Part shown: one piece after another, positions 34,413-44,958 of the stretch
How the letters are laid out: each line of letters starts with the position of its first letter
How positions within the stretch are numbered: position 1 is the stretch's first letter
DNA from: Elioraea tepidiphila DSM 17972
Lineage (GTDB): Bacteria > Pseudomonadota > Alphaproteobacteria > Acetobacterales > Acetobacteraceae
DNA length: 64,000 nt
Assembly: GCF_000378465.1 (NCBI RefSeq)
Contig: NZ_KB899931.1
Location: 1 to 64,000 of the forward strand
Reading direction: 5' to 3'
Translations under genes and position numbers: made by a program
The notes under the pieces: model-generated
Told to the model about the DNA's origin: nothing
Databases searched by the model: none
What the model saw: the letters and a program-made list of their open reading frames with translations, nothing else

Positions 34413-35606
34413 ATGCCGCTCCGGCCACCCGCTCTCCCGGGGGCGCCGTCGAGTCGGGGGCCACGCCGCCGCGCCTTGGTCGCCGCCGCGGCCGCGCTGA
34501 TCGTCCCCGCATTCGCCCGTCCGCTCGCCGCGCGCGCGATCGGCGCGGCCGCGCTCACCCAGGATGACGGCACGGTGCGCCTCAGCCTGACGCTCGCCGA
34601 GCCGATCTCGTTCCGCCTGTTCACGCTCGACAACCCGCTGCGCCTCGTCATCGACATCGAGGGCGCGGCGTGGCGCGCGGGCGCGCCGCCGCCGGGGCTC
34701 GGCCCGGTGCTGCGGCTGCGCGCGGCGCTGAACCGTCCGGGGGTGACGCGCGTGGTGCTCGATCTCGCCGAACCGGTCGCGGTGCGGCGCGCCGCCCTCG
34801 AACGGGGTGGCGCGGCGCTGGTGGTCGAGATGGTGCCGGCGCCGCGCAGCGTGTTCCTGCGCGAGGAGGCGGCCTCCGAGCCGCTGCCGCGCCCGCCGCA
34901 GCCGCCCGAACGGCCGCTGATCGTGCTCGACCCCGGCCATGGCGGCCGTGACCCGGGCGCGATCGGTGCCTCGGGCACGCAGGAGAAGCGCATCGCGCTG
35001 GCCGCGGCGCTGGAGCTGCGCGGCATGCTGGAGGCGACCGGACGCTACCGCGTGGCGATGACGCGCACGCGCGACGTCTTCGTCCCGCTCGCCGATCGCG
35101 TGCGGTTCGCGCAGAGCCGCAACGCCGCGCTGTTCCTCTCCATCCATGCGGATGCGCTCGACGACCCCTCGGTGCGCGGCGCCTCGGTCTATACGCTCGC
35201 CGAACACGCCTCGGACTCGATCGCCGAGCGGATCGCGCGCAACGAGAACCGCGCCGATCGATTCGCCGGGCCATCGTTCACCGGTGTGACGCCCGAGGTC
35301 GCGCGCATCCTGATCTCGCTCGTCAGGCGCGAGACGCTGAACGGCAGCGCACGCATGGCGCGTCATGCCGTGGCGTCGCTGCGGCGCGAGGTGACGATGC
35401 TGCCGAACAGTCATCGCTTCGCCGGATTCGTGGTGCTGAAGGCGCCCGACGTGCCTTCGGTGCTGATCGAGATGGGATTCATGTCGAGCCGGGCCGACGA
35501 GGCGCTGCTGCGCCGCGCCGATCACCGGCGCAAGCTCGCTGCCGCGATGGCCGAGGCGGCGCAGCGCTACCTGGAGGAGGCCGTGCCGGTCCGCGCCGCC
35601 GGCTGA
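34413..35606 (+). CDS. N-acetylmuramoyl-L-alanine amidase (Amidase_3, AmiC-like)
   Basis: The 397-residue protein has a Tat/Sec-like leader (SRGPRRRALVAAAAALIVPA), an AMIN domain (about residues 45-150) and the zinc amidase_3 domain. The metal-binding motifs are LDPGHGGRDPGAIG and LSIHADAL; the late VLIEMGFMSS holds the catalytic glutamate. It cleaves peptidoglycan stem peptides, mainly at division. GGAAGGA precedes the ATG at 34413; ATG 34380 is possible. It is followed by PBP1A, so this is a cell-wall unit. Confidence 0.92.
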   Translation: MPLRPPALPGAPSSRGPRRRALVAAAAALIVPAFARPLAARAIGAAALTQDDGTVRLSLTLAEPISFRLFTLDNPLRLVIDIEGAAWRAGAPPPGLGPVLRLRAALNRPGVTRVVLDLAEPVAVRRAALERGGAALVVEMVPAPRSVFLREEAASEPLPRPPQPPERPLIVLDPGHGGRDPGAIGASGTQEKRIALAAALELRGMLEATGRYRVAMTRTRDVFVPLADRVRFAQSRNAALFLSIHADALDDPSVRGASVYTLAEHASDSIAERIARNENRADRFAGPSFTGVTPEVARILISLVRRETLNGSARMARHAVASLRREVTMLPNSHRFAGFVVLKAPDVPSVLIEMGFMSSRADEALLRRADHRRKLAAAMAEAAQRYLEEAVPVRAAG

Positions 35607-35699
35607 GCGATGACGATCGGTTGAGCGGAAGCCTGCGGCCGTGCCATGCGTTGCCTTCGCCGTGACCTCGCCACGTGACCGTGATAATCGGGCGATGCC

Positions 35700-38354
35700 A
35701 TGAAGGCTGACGAACCGCTCGCACTGCGGCCGCGCCGGGCCAGCGGCGTGGCCCCGGAGCCCGCGCCCGGGCAGACGGCCGAGCCCGCCGCGACGCCTGC
35801 CGAGCCGCGCGCGCGGCCGCCGCGCGCGAAGCGGCGGCGTTCCCGGCTGCGGCGCGTGCTGGCCACGCTCGCGGGGGTCGGGTTCCTCGGCGCGCTCGGC
35901 GCCGCCGGCGCCGGCGTCTATGCCTGGCACCACTACAGCCGGGGGCTGCCGGAATACGCCGCGCTGATCGACTACCAGCCGCCGGTGATGAGCCGCGTCT
36001 ATGCCGGCGATTCGCGCCTGCTCGCGGAGCTCGCGACCGAGCGGCGCATCTTCGTGCCGATCGACTCGATCCCCAAGCTCGTGCAGGACGCCTTCGTCTC
36101 GGCCGAGGACCAGAATTTCTGGACGCATCCCGGCGTGGACGTGATGGCGATCGCGCGCGCCGCGTTGACCAACCTCCAGCAGATGGGCCAGGGCCGCCGC
36201 CCGGTGGGCGCCTCCACCATCACCCAGCAGGTCGCGAAGAACATGCTGCTGGGCAACGAGGTCTCGCTCGACCGCAAGCTGCGCGAGGCGATCCTGGCGA
36301 TCCGCATCGACCAGGCGATGCCGAAGGAGCGGGTGCTCGAACTCTACCTGAACGAGATCTTCCTCGGCTCCGGCGCCTACGGCGTCGGCGCGGCGGCGAT
36401 GACCTATTTCGGCAAGGCGCTGGAGGAGCTCACCCCGGCCGAGGCCGCCTATCTCGCCGCGCTGCCCAAGGCGCCGAACAACTACAACCCGTTCCGCTTC
36501 CCCGAGGCGGCGAAGGGACGGCGCGACTGGGTGCTCGAGCGCATGGCGCAGGACGGCGTGATCGACCGCGCCACCGCCGAGGCCGCGAAGGCGACCCCGA
36601 TCGAGGTCCGCCCCGGCCGTTTCGCCGAGCGCGTGCAGGCCGAGTGGTTCGCCGAGGAGGTGCGCCGCCAGCTGATCGCCCGCTTCGGCGAGGAGACGAC
36701 GACGCAGGGCGGGCTGACGGTCCGCACCAGCCTCGATCCGCGCCTGCAGGAGATCGCCGACCGCGCGCTGCGCGAGGGCCAGATCGCCTATGACCGCCGC
36801 CGCGGCGGCTGGCGTGGCGCGGTGGCGCGCATCGACCTGCCGGCCGAGCGCCTCGCCACCGGCTGGACCGAGGCGCTCGCCGCCGTGCCGCGCACACCGG
36901 GGATGCTGCCGGAGTGGCGCCAGGCCGTCGTGCTGGAGGTCACGGCGCAGGCCGCACGCGTCGGCTGGCTGGAACGTCCCGAGCGGCCCAACCTGCCGCC
37001 GCGCCCGCGCACCCTGACCATGCCGCTCGCCGAGATGGCCTGGGCGCGGCCGGCGCTGCCCGACAACCGGCTCGGCCCCGCCCCGCGCGCGGCCTCCGAC
37101 GTGGTGTCGGTCGGCGATGTGGTGCTGATCGAACCGCTGCCGGCCGAGCCCGCGGTCGCCGCCGCGCGCGGCCGTCCCGCCCGGCCTGCGCTGCCCGAGC
37201 GCGCGAGCCTCCGCCAGACGCCGCAGGTGGAAGGCGCGCTCGTCGCCCTCGACCCCTCGACCGGGCGCGTGCTCGCGCTCTCCGGCGGCTGGTCGTTCGA
37301 GCGCTCCTGGTTCAACCGCGCCACACAGGCGCAGCGCCAGCCCGGCTCGGCGTTCAAGTCCTTCGTCTATCTCGCCGCGCTGGAGCAGGGCTTCTCGCCG
37401 GTGCAGAAGGTGCTGGACGCGCCCTTCGTCGTCGATCTCGGCCCGGGCCAGGGACGCTGGCGGCCGACCAACTACACCGAGACCGAGTTCGGCGGACCGA
37501 CACCGATGCGCGTCGGGCTCGAGAAGTCGAAGAACCTGATGACCATCCGGCTTGCCGAGCGGGTCGGGCTCGACAATGTGGCCGATGTCGTGCGCCGCTT
37601 CGGCGTGATCGACAACATGGAGCGCAACTACTCGATGGCGCTCGGCGCGGGCGAGACCACCGTGCTGCGCATGGCCGCGGGCTATGCCGCCTTCGTCAAT
37701 GGCGGGATGCGGGTCGATCCGACGCTGATCGACTCGGTGCAGGACCGGAACGGGCGCGTCATCTTCCGCGCCGATGCGCGTCCCTGCGACACCTGCCGCG
37801 ATCCGGCGCCGGGGGCCGTGCCGCCCGACCCGCCCGACATCCGCGCGCGCGCGACCGACGCCGCCTCGGCCTATCAGATGGTGTCGATGCTGCAGGGCGT
37901 GATCCAGCGCGGTACCGGCGGGCGGGCGAATATCGGCCGTCCCGCCGCCGGCAAGACCGGCACGACCAATGACTGGCTGGATGCCTGGTTCGTCGGCTTC
38001 ACGCCGGAGCTCGTGGTCGCGGTGTGGGTCGGCTTCGACGAGCCGCGCCCGCTCGGGCTCGCGCGCGACAACGAGACCGGCGGGCTGATCGCCGCGCCGA
38101 TCTTCGGCCAGTTCATGCGCGAGGCGCTGGCCGACCGGCCGGCCCTGCCCTTCCGCGTGCCCTCCGGGCTGCGCATGGTCTGGGTGAACCCCCAGACCGG
38201 CGAGCCGGTGCCGCCGGGCACGCCGGGGGCGATCATGGAGGCGTTCAAGCCGGGCACGGAGCCCGGCGCGAGCGGCACGGACGGCGTGATCGGCGGGGCC
38301 GGCGGCAGACCCGCGGCGGCCGCGCTGGACGCGGGCCTCGGCGGGCTGTACTGA
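35700..38354 (+). CDS. mrcA: Penicillin-binding protein 1A
   Basis: The 884-residue bifunctional enzyme has a cytoplasmic Arg-rich head, one TM helix (about 55-80), a GT51 glycosyltransferase domain (SAEDQNFWTHPGVD near 135, STITQQVAKNMLLGNE near 173, LYLNEIFLG) and an OB-like region. The transpeptidase has SxxK in GSAFKSF near 551, SKN in LEKSKNLM and KTGT near 751. Both activities look intact. It polymerises and cross-links peptidoglycan. The amidase precedes it by 93 bases and prfB follows 39 bases later, the order common in alphaproteobacteria. Confidence 0.94.
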   Translation: MKADEPLALRPRRASGVAPEPAPGQTAEPAATPAEPRARPPRAKRRRSRLRRVLATLAGVGFLGALGAAGAGVYAWHHYSRGLPEYAALIDYQPPVMSRVYAGDSRLLAELATERRIFVPIDSIPKLVQDAFVSAEDQNFWTHPGVDVMAIARAALTNLQQMGQGRRPVGASTITQQVAKNMLLGNEVSLDRKLREAILAIRIDQAMPKERVLELYLNEIFLGSGAYGVGAAAMTYFGKALEELTPAEAAYLAALPKAPNNYNPFRFPEAAKGRRDWVLERMAQDGVIDRATAEAAKATPIEVRPGRFAERVQAEWFAEEVRRQLIARFGEETTTQGGLTVRTSLDPRLQEIADRALREGQIAYDRRRGGWRGAVARIDLPAERLATGWTEALAAVPRTPGMLPEWRQAVVLEVTAQAARVGWLERPERPNLPPRPRTLTMPLAEMAWARPALPDNRLGPAPRAASDVVSVGDVVLIEPLPAEPAVAAARGRPARPALPERASLRQTPQVEGALVALDPSTGRVLALSGGWSFERSWFNRATQAQRQPGSAFKSFVYLAALEQGFSPVQKVLDAPFVVDLGPGQGRWRPTNYTETEFGGPTPMRVGLEKSKNLMTIRLAERVGLDNVADVVRRFGVIDNMERNYSMALGAGETTVLRMAAGYAAFVNGGMRVDPTLIDSVQDRNGRVIFRADARPCDTCRDPAPGAVPPDPPDIRARATDAASAYQMVSMLQGVIQRGTGGRANIGRPAAGKTGTTNDWLDAWFVGFTPELVVAVWVGFDEPRPLGLARDNETGGLIAAPIFGQFMREALADRPALPFRVPSGLRMVWVNPQTGEPVPPGTPGAIMEAFKPGTEPGASGTDGVIGGAGGRPAAAALDAGLGGLY

Positions 38355-38393
38355 CGCGCCCCTCGCGGACCTCATCATGGGAGTGCGCGGCCG

Positions 38394-39525
38394 ATGAAGG
38401 CCGAGATCATCGCGCTGAAAGAGCGGATCGCCGAAACGGCGGGTCTGCTGAGGAGGCATCTTTGACTGGGATGCCGCAACCCGCCGCCTCGAGGAGCTGA
38501 ACGCGCGCGCCGAGGACCCCGCCCTGTGGTCGGACCCGGAGGCGGCGCAGAAGCTGATGCGCGAGCGCAACCGCCTGGCCGCCGGGATCGAGGCGGTGCG
38601 GCGGCTCGAACGCGAGGCCGAGGATGCCTACGGGCTCGCGGAACTGGCCGAGGAGGAGGGCGACGCCGAGACCCTCGCCGCCGCCGAGGCCGATCTGAGG
38701 CGCCTGGTCGCCGAGGCCGAGAAGCGCGAGCTCGAAAGCCTGCTCTCGGGCGAGGCCGACGGCAATGACGCGATCCTCGAGATCAATGCCGGCGCGGGCG
38801 GCGTCGATGCCCAGGACTGGGCCGAGATGCTGCTCCGCATGTACACGCGCTGGGCCGAGAGCCACGGCTACAAGGTCGAGCTGATCGACCGCACCGACGG
38901 CGAGCAGGCCGGCATCAAGAGCGCGACGCTGAAGGTGATCGGCCCCAACGCCTATGGCTGGCTCAAGACCGAGAGCGGGGTGCACCGCCTGGTGCGCATC
39001 TCGCCCTTCGATGCGAATGCGCGCCGGCAGACGAGCTTCGCCTCGGTCGGCGTCTCGCCGGTGGTCGATGACAGCATCGAGATCGAGATCAACCCGGCCG
39101 ATCTGCGCACCGACACGTTCCGCGCATCCGGCGCGGGCGGGCAGCACGTGAACAAGACCGAGTCGGGCGTTCGCTTCACGCACCTCCCGACCGGCATCGT
39201 GGTGGCGAGCACGCAGGACCGCAGCCAGCATCGCAACCGCGCGATCGCGATGGAGATGCTGAAGGCGCGGCTCTACGAGCTCGAACTCCAGAAGCGCGAG
39301 GCGGTGGCCGCGGCGGCGCAGGCCGAGAAGACCGATATCGGCTGGGGCCACCAGATCCGGTCCTACGTGCTCCAGCCGTACCAGATGGTGAAGGATCTGC
39401 GCACCGGCGTGGAGAAGGGCAACCCGCAGGCGGTGCTGGACGGCGAGCTCGACGACTTCATGGCCGCCTCGCTCGCGCAGCGCGTCAAGGGCGTGCGGTC
39501 GGAGGCGAGCGCGCAGGCGGAGTAG
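38394..39525 (+). CDS. prfB: Peptide chain release factor 2, with programmed +1 frameshift
   Basis: Translation starts at ATG 38394 and meets an in-frame TGA at codon 24 (38463-38465); the ribosome shifts +1 and continues from GAC at 38464 to the stop at 39525, giving 376 residues. RF2 features are the SPF recognition tripeptide near residue 201 and the catalytic GGQ near 247 in [15 protein letters not shown]2 reads UGA and UAA, so the frameshift makes RF2 level self-regulating. The gene is read after PBP1A, 39 bases later. Confidence 0.95.
38451..38466 (+). promoter_or_regulatory. prfB frameshift site with internal Shine-Dalgarno
   Basis: AGGAGGCATCTTTGAC contains AGGAGG 3 bases ahead of CTT, then TGA C. 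The P-site CTT can re-pair at TTT in the +1 frame while TGA waits for RF2. This is the classical arrangement of bacterial prfB genes, with CTT-TGA-C as the slip sequence. Confidence 0.93.
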
Positions 39526-39563
39526 CCTGCCGCTGCCGCACGGGCCGGGCTTGCGCCGCGCGT

Positions 39564-40418
<855 letters not shown>

Positions 40419-40488
40419 GCGCGCGACGCTAGCGCCCGGGCACGGGAAGGGCCATGTTCACGGCCGAACGACCCTCGGGAGGTCCGTG

Positions 40489-41415
40489 ATGCGACGCTTC
40501 GCCCTCTATGCGGCCCTGGCCGCGACCCTCACCCTGGCGCTGGCGCCGGCGATCGCCGAGGCGCGCATCGGCCGCGGCGGCAGTTTCGGCACCCGCGGCG
40601 GGCAGACCTACGCGCCGCCGCCGCCCACCCGTGTCGCGCCGCAGCAGGCGCAGCCGGTGCAGCGCAACCTCGCCCAGCCGGCGGCCCCGACCGCGGCGGC
40701 CGCGGCACCCGCGACGGCCGCCCGGCCCGGCTTCGGGCCCGCGTTGATGGGCGGGCTGCTCGCCGGCGGGCTGATCGGGCTCATGCTGGGCTCGGGCTTC
40801 TTCGGCGCGGGGCTCGGCGGCGTGCTCGGCGCGCTGCTCCAGCTCGCGCTGATCGGCGGACTGATCTGGCTCGGGCTTCGGCTGTTCCGCGCCGCCCCGG
40901 CGATGGCCGGCGCGGCGGCAGGCCGCTTCCCGGTGCCCGATCTCGGCAGCGGGCCGCTGCCGCGCAGCGGCGCGGGCTTCGCCGGCGGCGGCCATGTGCC
41001 GCTGCGGCTGACCGAGGAGGATCTCGCGACCTTCGAGGCGGCGCTCAAGGACATCCAGGCCGCCTGGAGCGAGGCGGATACGGCCAAGCTCGGCCGGATG
41101 CTGACGCCCGAGATGCTCGGCTATGTCGCCGAACAGCTCGACGAGGATGCCCGCCGCGGCGTGCGCAACCGCGTCTCCGGCCTGGTGTTCGAGGAGGGCG
41201 ATGTCAGCGAGGCTTGGCGCGAGGGCGTGCGCGACTACGCGACCGTGGCGATGCGCTTCAGCCTGACGGATGTCGATGTGCCGGTCGGCGCGCCGCCGGC
41301 GCTGCCCGGTGCCGCGCCGCGCGAGACGGTGACCGAGCTCTGGACCTTCGTGCGGGTGCAGGGCGGGCCGTGGCTGCTGAGCGCGATCCAGCAGACCGGC
41401 ACCGCGGCGGGCTGA
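40489..41415 (+). CDS. Tim44-domain membrane protein
   Basis: The 308-residue protein has a signal peptide, a Pro/Ala-rich part and a glycine-rich double hydrophobic segment (about residues 83-140). A C-terminal Tim44-like domain (LTEEDLATFEAALKDIQAAWSEAD, LTPEMLGYV, ETVTELWTFVR) follows. Such proteins are common in alpha- and betaproteobacteria, and the function is not known. The start of the mature part, RIGRGGSFGTRG, is typical of the family. GGGAGG precedes the ATG at 40489. Confidence 0.85.
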   Translation: MRRFALYAALAATLTLALAPAIAEARIGRGGSFGTRGGQTYAPPPPTRVAPQQAQPVQRNLAQPAAPTAAAAAPATAARPGFGPALMGGLLAGGLIGLMLGSGFFGAGLGGVLGALLQLALIGGLIWLGLRLFRAAPAMAGAAAGRFPVPDLGSGPLPRSGAGFAGGGHVPLRLTEEDLATFEAALKDIQAAWSEADTAKLGRMLTPEMLGYVAEQLDEDARRGVRNRVSGLVFEEGDVSEAWREGVRDYATVAMRFSLTDVDVPVGAPPALPGAAPRETVTELWTFVRVQGGPWLLSAIQQTGTAAG

Positions 41416-41465
41416 ACCCGGTCGCTGCCGCTATCGCCGCGGGTGAGGCGCCCGGTCGGCGGGGC

Positions 41466-41540
41466 TGGTTGGGGCGCCAGGATTCGAACCTGGGAATGGC
41501 GGATTCAAAGTCCGCTGCCTTACCGCTTGGCGACGCCCCA
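41466..41540 (-). tRNA. tRNA-Gln (UUG anticodon), CCA encoded
   Basis: Read on the minus strand the gene begins TGGGGCGTCGCCAAGCGGTA, has an anticodon stem-loop with loop CTTTGAA (anticodon TTG, glutamine), a T-loop GGTTCGAATCC and a matching acceptor arm ending CGCCCCA, then discriminator A and CCA. All arms pair. Length is 75 with CCA. No integrase or duplicated end was seen next to it. Confidence 0.95.
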
Positions 41541-41626
41541 GCCGGAGGTCGCGCGGTGATAGGCCGGATCGGCGCGGCGGAACAAGCCCCGCGCAGGGCG
41601 CGGGCCGCCACACCGGTGCGGATCGG

Positions 41627-41821
41627 TCAGGCGCGGCCGATCAGCGGGCGGCGCAGCCGACGGCTCGGACGGTCGAGCACCAGATGCGCTGCGGCGAGCA
41701 GCAGCAGGGCCGTGTCGCGCCGCCCCTCATCGGAAGCGGAGCGCGCCATGCGGAGCAGCTTGTCGGACAGCATCAGCGGGCTCGGGCCGGCGGGCGGAGC
41801 GGTCTTCACCAGGGCAGGCAT
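41627..41821 (-). CDS. Small protein of unknown function
   Basis: The 64-residue product starts at ATG 41821 after a near-perfect Shine-Dalgarno sequence AGGAGGTGACC, which decides this start over an upstream frame to 41914. The sequence MPALVKTAPPAGPSPLMLSD is followed by an amphipathic helix (LLRMARSASDEGRRDTALLLLAAAH). It has no known domain. The strong ribosome site argues that it is real. Confidence 0.65.
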   Translation of the reverse strand: MPALVKTAPPAGPSPLMLSDKLLRMARSASDEGRRDTALLLLAAAHLVLDRPSRRLRRPLIGRA

Positions 41822-41929
41822 GGTCACCTCCTCAGCAGCAGTCCCATCACGCAGGAGCATGAGCGGGATGCGTAACCAAACGGTGAACGCGACCATATGC
41901 TTCCCGGTTGCCACCGGATGTGAGGACGC

Positions 41930-43582
41930 TCACGCAGCGACCGCCCAGCCCTCGGCCGAGACGCGGTCACGCCCCGCGGCCTTGGCCGCGTAGAGCGCGC
42001 GATCGGCCGCGGCGAGCAGCACGCGCGGCTCCGCCGGTCCGAGCGGCACCATCGAGGCCGCGCCGATGCTGGCCGTGACGAAGCCAAGCGGCGAGCCCTC
42101 GTGCAGCAGCATCATGTCGTGCAGCGCGGCGCGGATCCGCTCCCCGACCGCGACCGCGCCGGGCACGTCGCTGTCGGGCAGCAGCACCGCGAACTCCTCG
42201 CCGCCGAGGCGCGCGGCGAGATCGTAGGGGCGGAGCTGCATCGCCATCAGCAGCCCGGCGACGCGCATCAGGCAGGCGTCGCCCTCGAGATGGCCGTAGC
42301 GGTCGTTGAACTGCTTGAAATGGTCGAGATCGATGATCAGCACGGCGACGGGCGTGGCCTCGCGCAGGCCGCGCTTCCAGGCCGCCTCCAGAGCGAGATC
42401 GAAGGCGCGGCGGTTGGCGAGGCCGGTCAGCGAATCCCGCTCGGCCAGATCGATCAGCAGGCGGTTCGCGGCCTCAAGTTCGCTGTTGCTGGCCTCCAAC
42501 GCCTCTTGCCGCCGTGCGATCTCGCTGGTCATGCGCCTGAAGGCCTGCTTCAGGATCTCGAACTCGCCATACCACGCCCCGGTCGGCAACGGCGGCGACG
42601 GTGCCCCGGACGCCAAGGCCCTGGCGGCATCGGTCAGGGCTAGCACGGGACGGCCGATCGCCCTGCGCGCCATCGCCATCGCTGTGGTAATGCCGAGAGC
42701 CGCGGTCAGCAGCGCCAGCACGAGTGTGACCAGCATCTCGCGGTCGAGCGGACGGAGCACCGCCACACTGTCGATCCCGACCGCGAGCGCGAGCCCCATC
42801 GAGAGCATGTGTGCGAAGCCGACGATGCTGTCCCGGCCCTCCGCGTCCTGGAGCTCGGCCCAACCCAACGGAGCCGACAGCACGGTCTCGACAAGCCGCC
42901 GCGACGTCTCCTCGGCGTGGCCGGACGGCTGCGGATACTCAGCAACGACAAGGCCGTCGTCGCTGACGAGCACCGCGAACCGAGCAAGTTCCGAGCCGGC
43001 CTCGCTGCCCGCGACCTGGCGCACCATCCAGTCGAGATCGAGCTCGGCGGTAAGCAGGGCTGGCTTATCCGGGGCCCTGCCGGCCTCGTCTGGGATCGCC
43101 AACGCCACCGGCAGCACGACCTCGGCCGTAAGGCGCGACACGACCGGGGTACCAAGCACGACCTCGCCGGTCGCAAGCGCGTGCCGCACGAATGGACGGT
43201 CGGCCAACGAGATACCCGGAGCGAGGCCCACGCCGGTGCATCGTACGCGCCCGTCACCGTCGACCACGGCAACGCGCCGGATGAAGGGATGGGAGTCGGC
43301 CATCCGGGCAGCGCCCGCCACGCACTCGGCCGGTGTCGCCGACCAGCGAGAAGCGTCGGCGGCACCGGCGCGCATCGCCAGCTTCACCGAGTCGAGGAGC
43401 TCCTCGAACAGCCTGACCGAGGCCATCGCCGCCTGCTGTTGACGCTCGCCCACCGCGCGAAGGTTCTCGGCGCGCGCCACGATCGCCAGATGCGTCATGA
43501 GCAGTAGGGCAGGCGCGACCGCCACCAACACCAACAGCAGGGCAAGACGACCAATGCCGCTGCGAAGAAAACGCTCCGCCAT
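41930..43582 (-). CDS. Membrane diguanylate cyclase (dCache-HAMP-GGDEF)
   Basis: The 550-residue protein has TM1 (about 10-32), a periplasmic Cache-like sensor region to about 270, TM2 (about 275-298), a HAMP linker and a C-terminal GGDEF domain. RDSLTGLANRRAF begins that domain, and GGEEF near residue 458 is the active-site variant. It should make c-di-GMP in response to an external ligand. The EAL phosphodiesterase at 17121 could oppose it. The ATG at 43582 was preferred over GTG 43591. Confidence 0.9.
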   Translation of the reverse strand: MAERFLRSGIGRLALLLVLVAVAPALLLMTHLAIVARAENLRAVGERQQQAAMASVRLFEELLDSVKLAMRAGAADASRWSATPAECVAGAARMADSHPFIRRVAVVDGDGRVRCTGVGLAPGISLADRPFVRHALATGEVVLGTPVVSRLTAEVVLPVALAIPDEAGRAPDKPALLTAELDLDWMVRQVAGSEAGSELARFAVLVSDDGLVVAEYPQPSGHAEETSRRLVETVLSAPLGWAELQDAEGRDSIVGFAHMLSMGLALAVGIDSVAVLRPLDREMLVTLVLALLTAALGITTAMAMARRAIGRPVLALTDAARALASGAPSPPLPTGAWYGEFEILKQAFRRMTSEIARRQEALEASNSELEAANRLLIDLAERDSLTGLANRRAFDLALEAAWKRGLREATPVAVLIIDLDHFKQFNDRYGHLEGDACLMRVAGLLMAMQLRPYDLAARLGGEEFAVLLPDSDVPGAVAVGERIRAALHDMMLLHEGSPLGFVTASIGAASMVPLGPAEPRVLLAAADRALYAAKAAGRDRVSAEGWAVAA

Positions 43583-43761
43583 TGGAACCACAGCCTTTGC
43601 TCAGGTCACGCCAGGACGTGGCGTAGGTCGCATCATCGACAACAAGAATGAACAACAGGAAAACGGCGCAGGTTGTTGATGCAGCTTGACGCGCGCCGGC
43701 ACTTGCAGGACCGTCCGGCTGCACACGCGGCGATCCAACGCCGCCAGCGGAGGAGACGACC

Positions 43762-44958
43762 ATGACACCGATCCGCCTTGCAACGGCAGGGCTTGTCCTG
43801 CTGTCCGCCCCGGCCCTCGGCCAGCAGCAGGTCCCCGCCTGGGCCCAGGGCCGTCCCGATCACATGGCGCAGAGCACGCTCGCACCCCACCCACCGCGCA
43901 TGACCGTCACGGCGCCGGGCGATGTGCCGATGAACCGTCTGCGCGTGCCGCAGGGGTTCCGCGTCGAGCTCTGGGCCCACGGCATGCCTGGGGCGCGCAT
44001 GATGGCGCTCGGCGATCAGGGCACGGTGTTCGTCGGGACCCGCGTGATCGGCCGCGTGTATGCGGTCACCGACCAGGGCGGAAGCCGCAGCCATCGCATC
44101 CTCGCCGAAGGGCTGACCCAGCCCAACGGCATCGCCTTCAAGGATGGCGCGCTCACGGTGATGGCGATCAATCAGGTACTGCGCTGGGAGGGGATCGAGG
44201 GACGGCTCGCCAACCCCGGCACGCCGGCCGATCTGACGGCCGCGTTCGACATGCCGCCCGATCAGCATCACGGCTGGAAGTTCACCGCCTTCGGGCCGGA
44301 CGGGCGCCTCTATACGAACATCGGCGTGCCCTGCAACATCTGCACCTTCGACCGCGACCGCTTCGCGCTGATCGTGAGCTTCCGCCCCGACGGATCGGAC
44401 CGGCGCATCGAGGCGCGCGGCATCCGCAACTCGGTGGGCTTCGACTGGCATCCGGTGACGCGCGAGCTCTGGGCCACCAACAACGGCCGCGACTGGGCCG
44501 GCAATGACGAGCCGCACGACACGCTGCATCGCATCCGCCGCTCCGGCGAGGATCACGGCTTCCCCTGGTGCGTGGGCATGTGGGCCGATCCGGCGATGGA
44601 GCGGCGCCAGTGCAGCGAGTTCGAGCAGCCGGCCGCCTCGCTCGGCCCGCACACCGCGCCGCTCGGGATGCGGTTCTACACCGGCACGATGTTCCCCGAG
44701 GCCTATCGCGGCGCGATGTTCATCGCCCGGCGCGGTTCGTGGAACCGCGAGGCCAAGATCGGCTACGACGTGGTGGTGGCGAAGCTCGACGCGCAAGGCA
44801 ACGTGACCTCGGTCGAGCCGTTCCTCACCGGATTGCTGGACGAGCAGGCGCAGCAGTTCCACGGGCGACCGGTGGACGTGTTGCAGCTGCGCGACGGCTC
44901 GCTGCTGGTGAGCGACGAGCAGAACGGCGCGATCTACCGCGTCACCTACGGCGGCTGA
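43762..44958 (+). CDS. PQQ-type sugar dehydrogenase (sGDH/sorbosone-dehydrogenase-like)
   Basis: The 398-residue protein has a signal peptide (MTPIRLATAGLVLLSAPALG) and a beta-propeller of the soluble glucose/sorbosone dehydrogenase family. Motifs are GLTQPNGIAFKDG, DQHHGWKFTAFGPDGRLY, GIRNSVGFDWHP, ELWATNNGRDW and EDHGFPWCVG. It would oxidise a sugar or alcohol in the periplasm using PQQ. The cytochrome c gene starts at its stop (TGATG), so electrons probably go to it. The PQQ biosynthesis genes are not in the window. Confidence 0.87.
   Translation: MTPIRLATAGLVLLSAPALGQQQVPAWAQGRPDHMAQSTLAPHPPRMTVTAPGDVPMNRLRVPQGFRVELWAHGMPGARMMALGDQGTVFVGTRVIGRVYAVTDQGGSRSHRILAEGLTQPNGIAFKDGALTVMAINQVLRWEGIEGRLANPGTPADLTAAFDMPPDQHHGWKFTAFGPDGRLYTNIGVPCNICTFDRDRFALIVSFRPDGSDRRIEARGIRNSVGFDWHPVTRELWATNNGRDWAGNDEPHDTLHRIRRSGEDHGFPWCVGMWADPAMERRQCSEFEQPAASLGPHTAPLGMRFYTGTMFPEAYRGAMFIARRGSWNREAKIGYDVVVAKLDAQGNVTSVEPFLTGLLDEQAQQFHGRPVDVLQLRDGSLLVSDEQNGAIYRVTYGG

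Noticed and set aside
33948-38570. Minus-strand open frame of 1,540 codons opposite the amidase and PBP1A genes
   Set aside because: Low-complexity His/Arg-rich product typical of antisense frames at third-position GC; the plus-strand genes have clear domains.
41466-41540. tRNA-Gln as an integration site
   Set aside because: No integrase and no direct repeat of the tRNA 3' end was found nearby.
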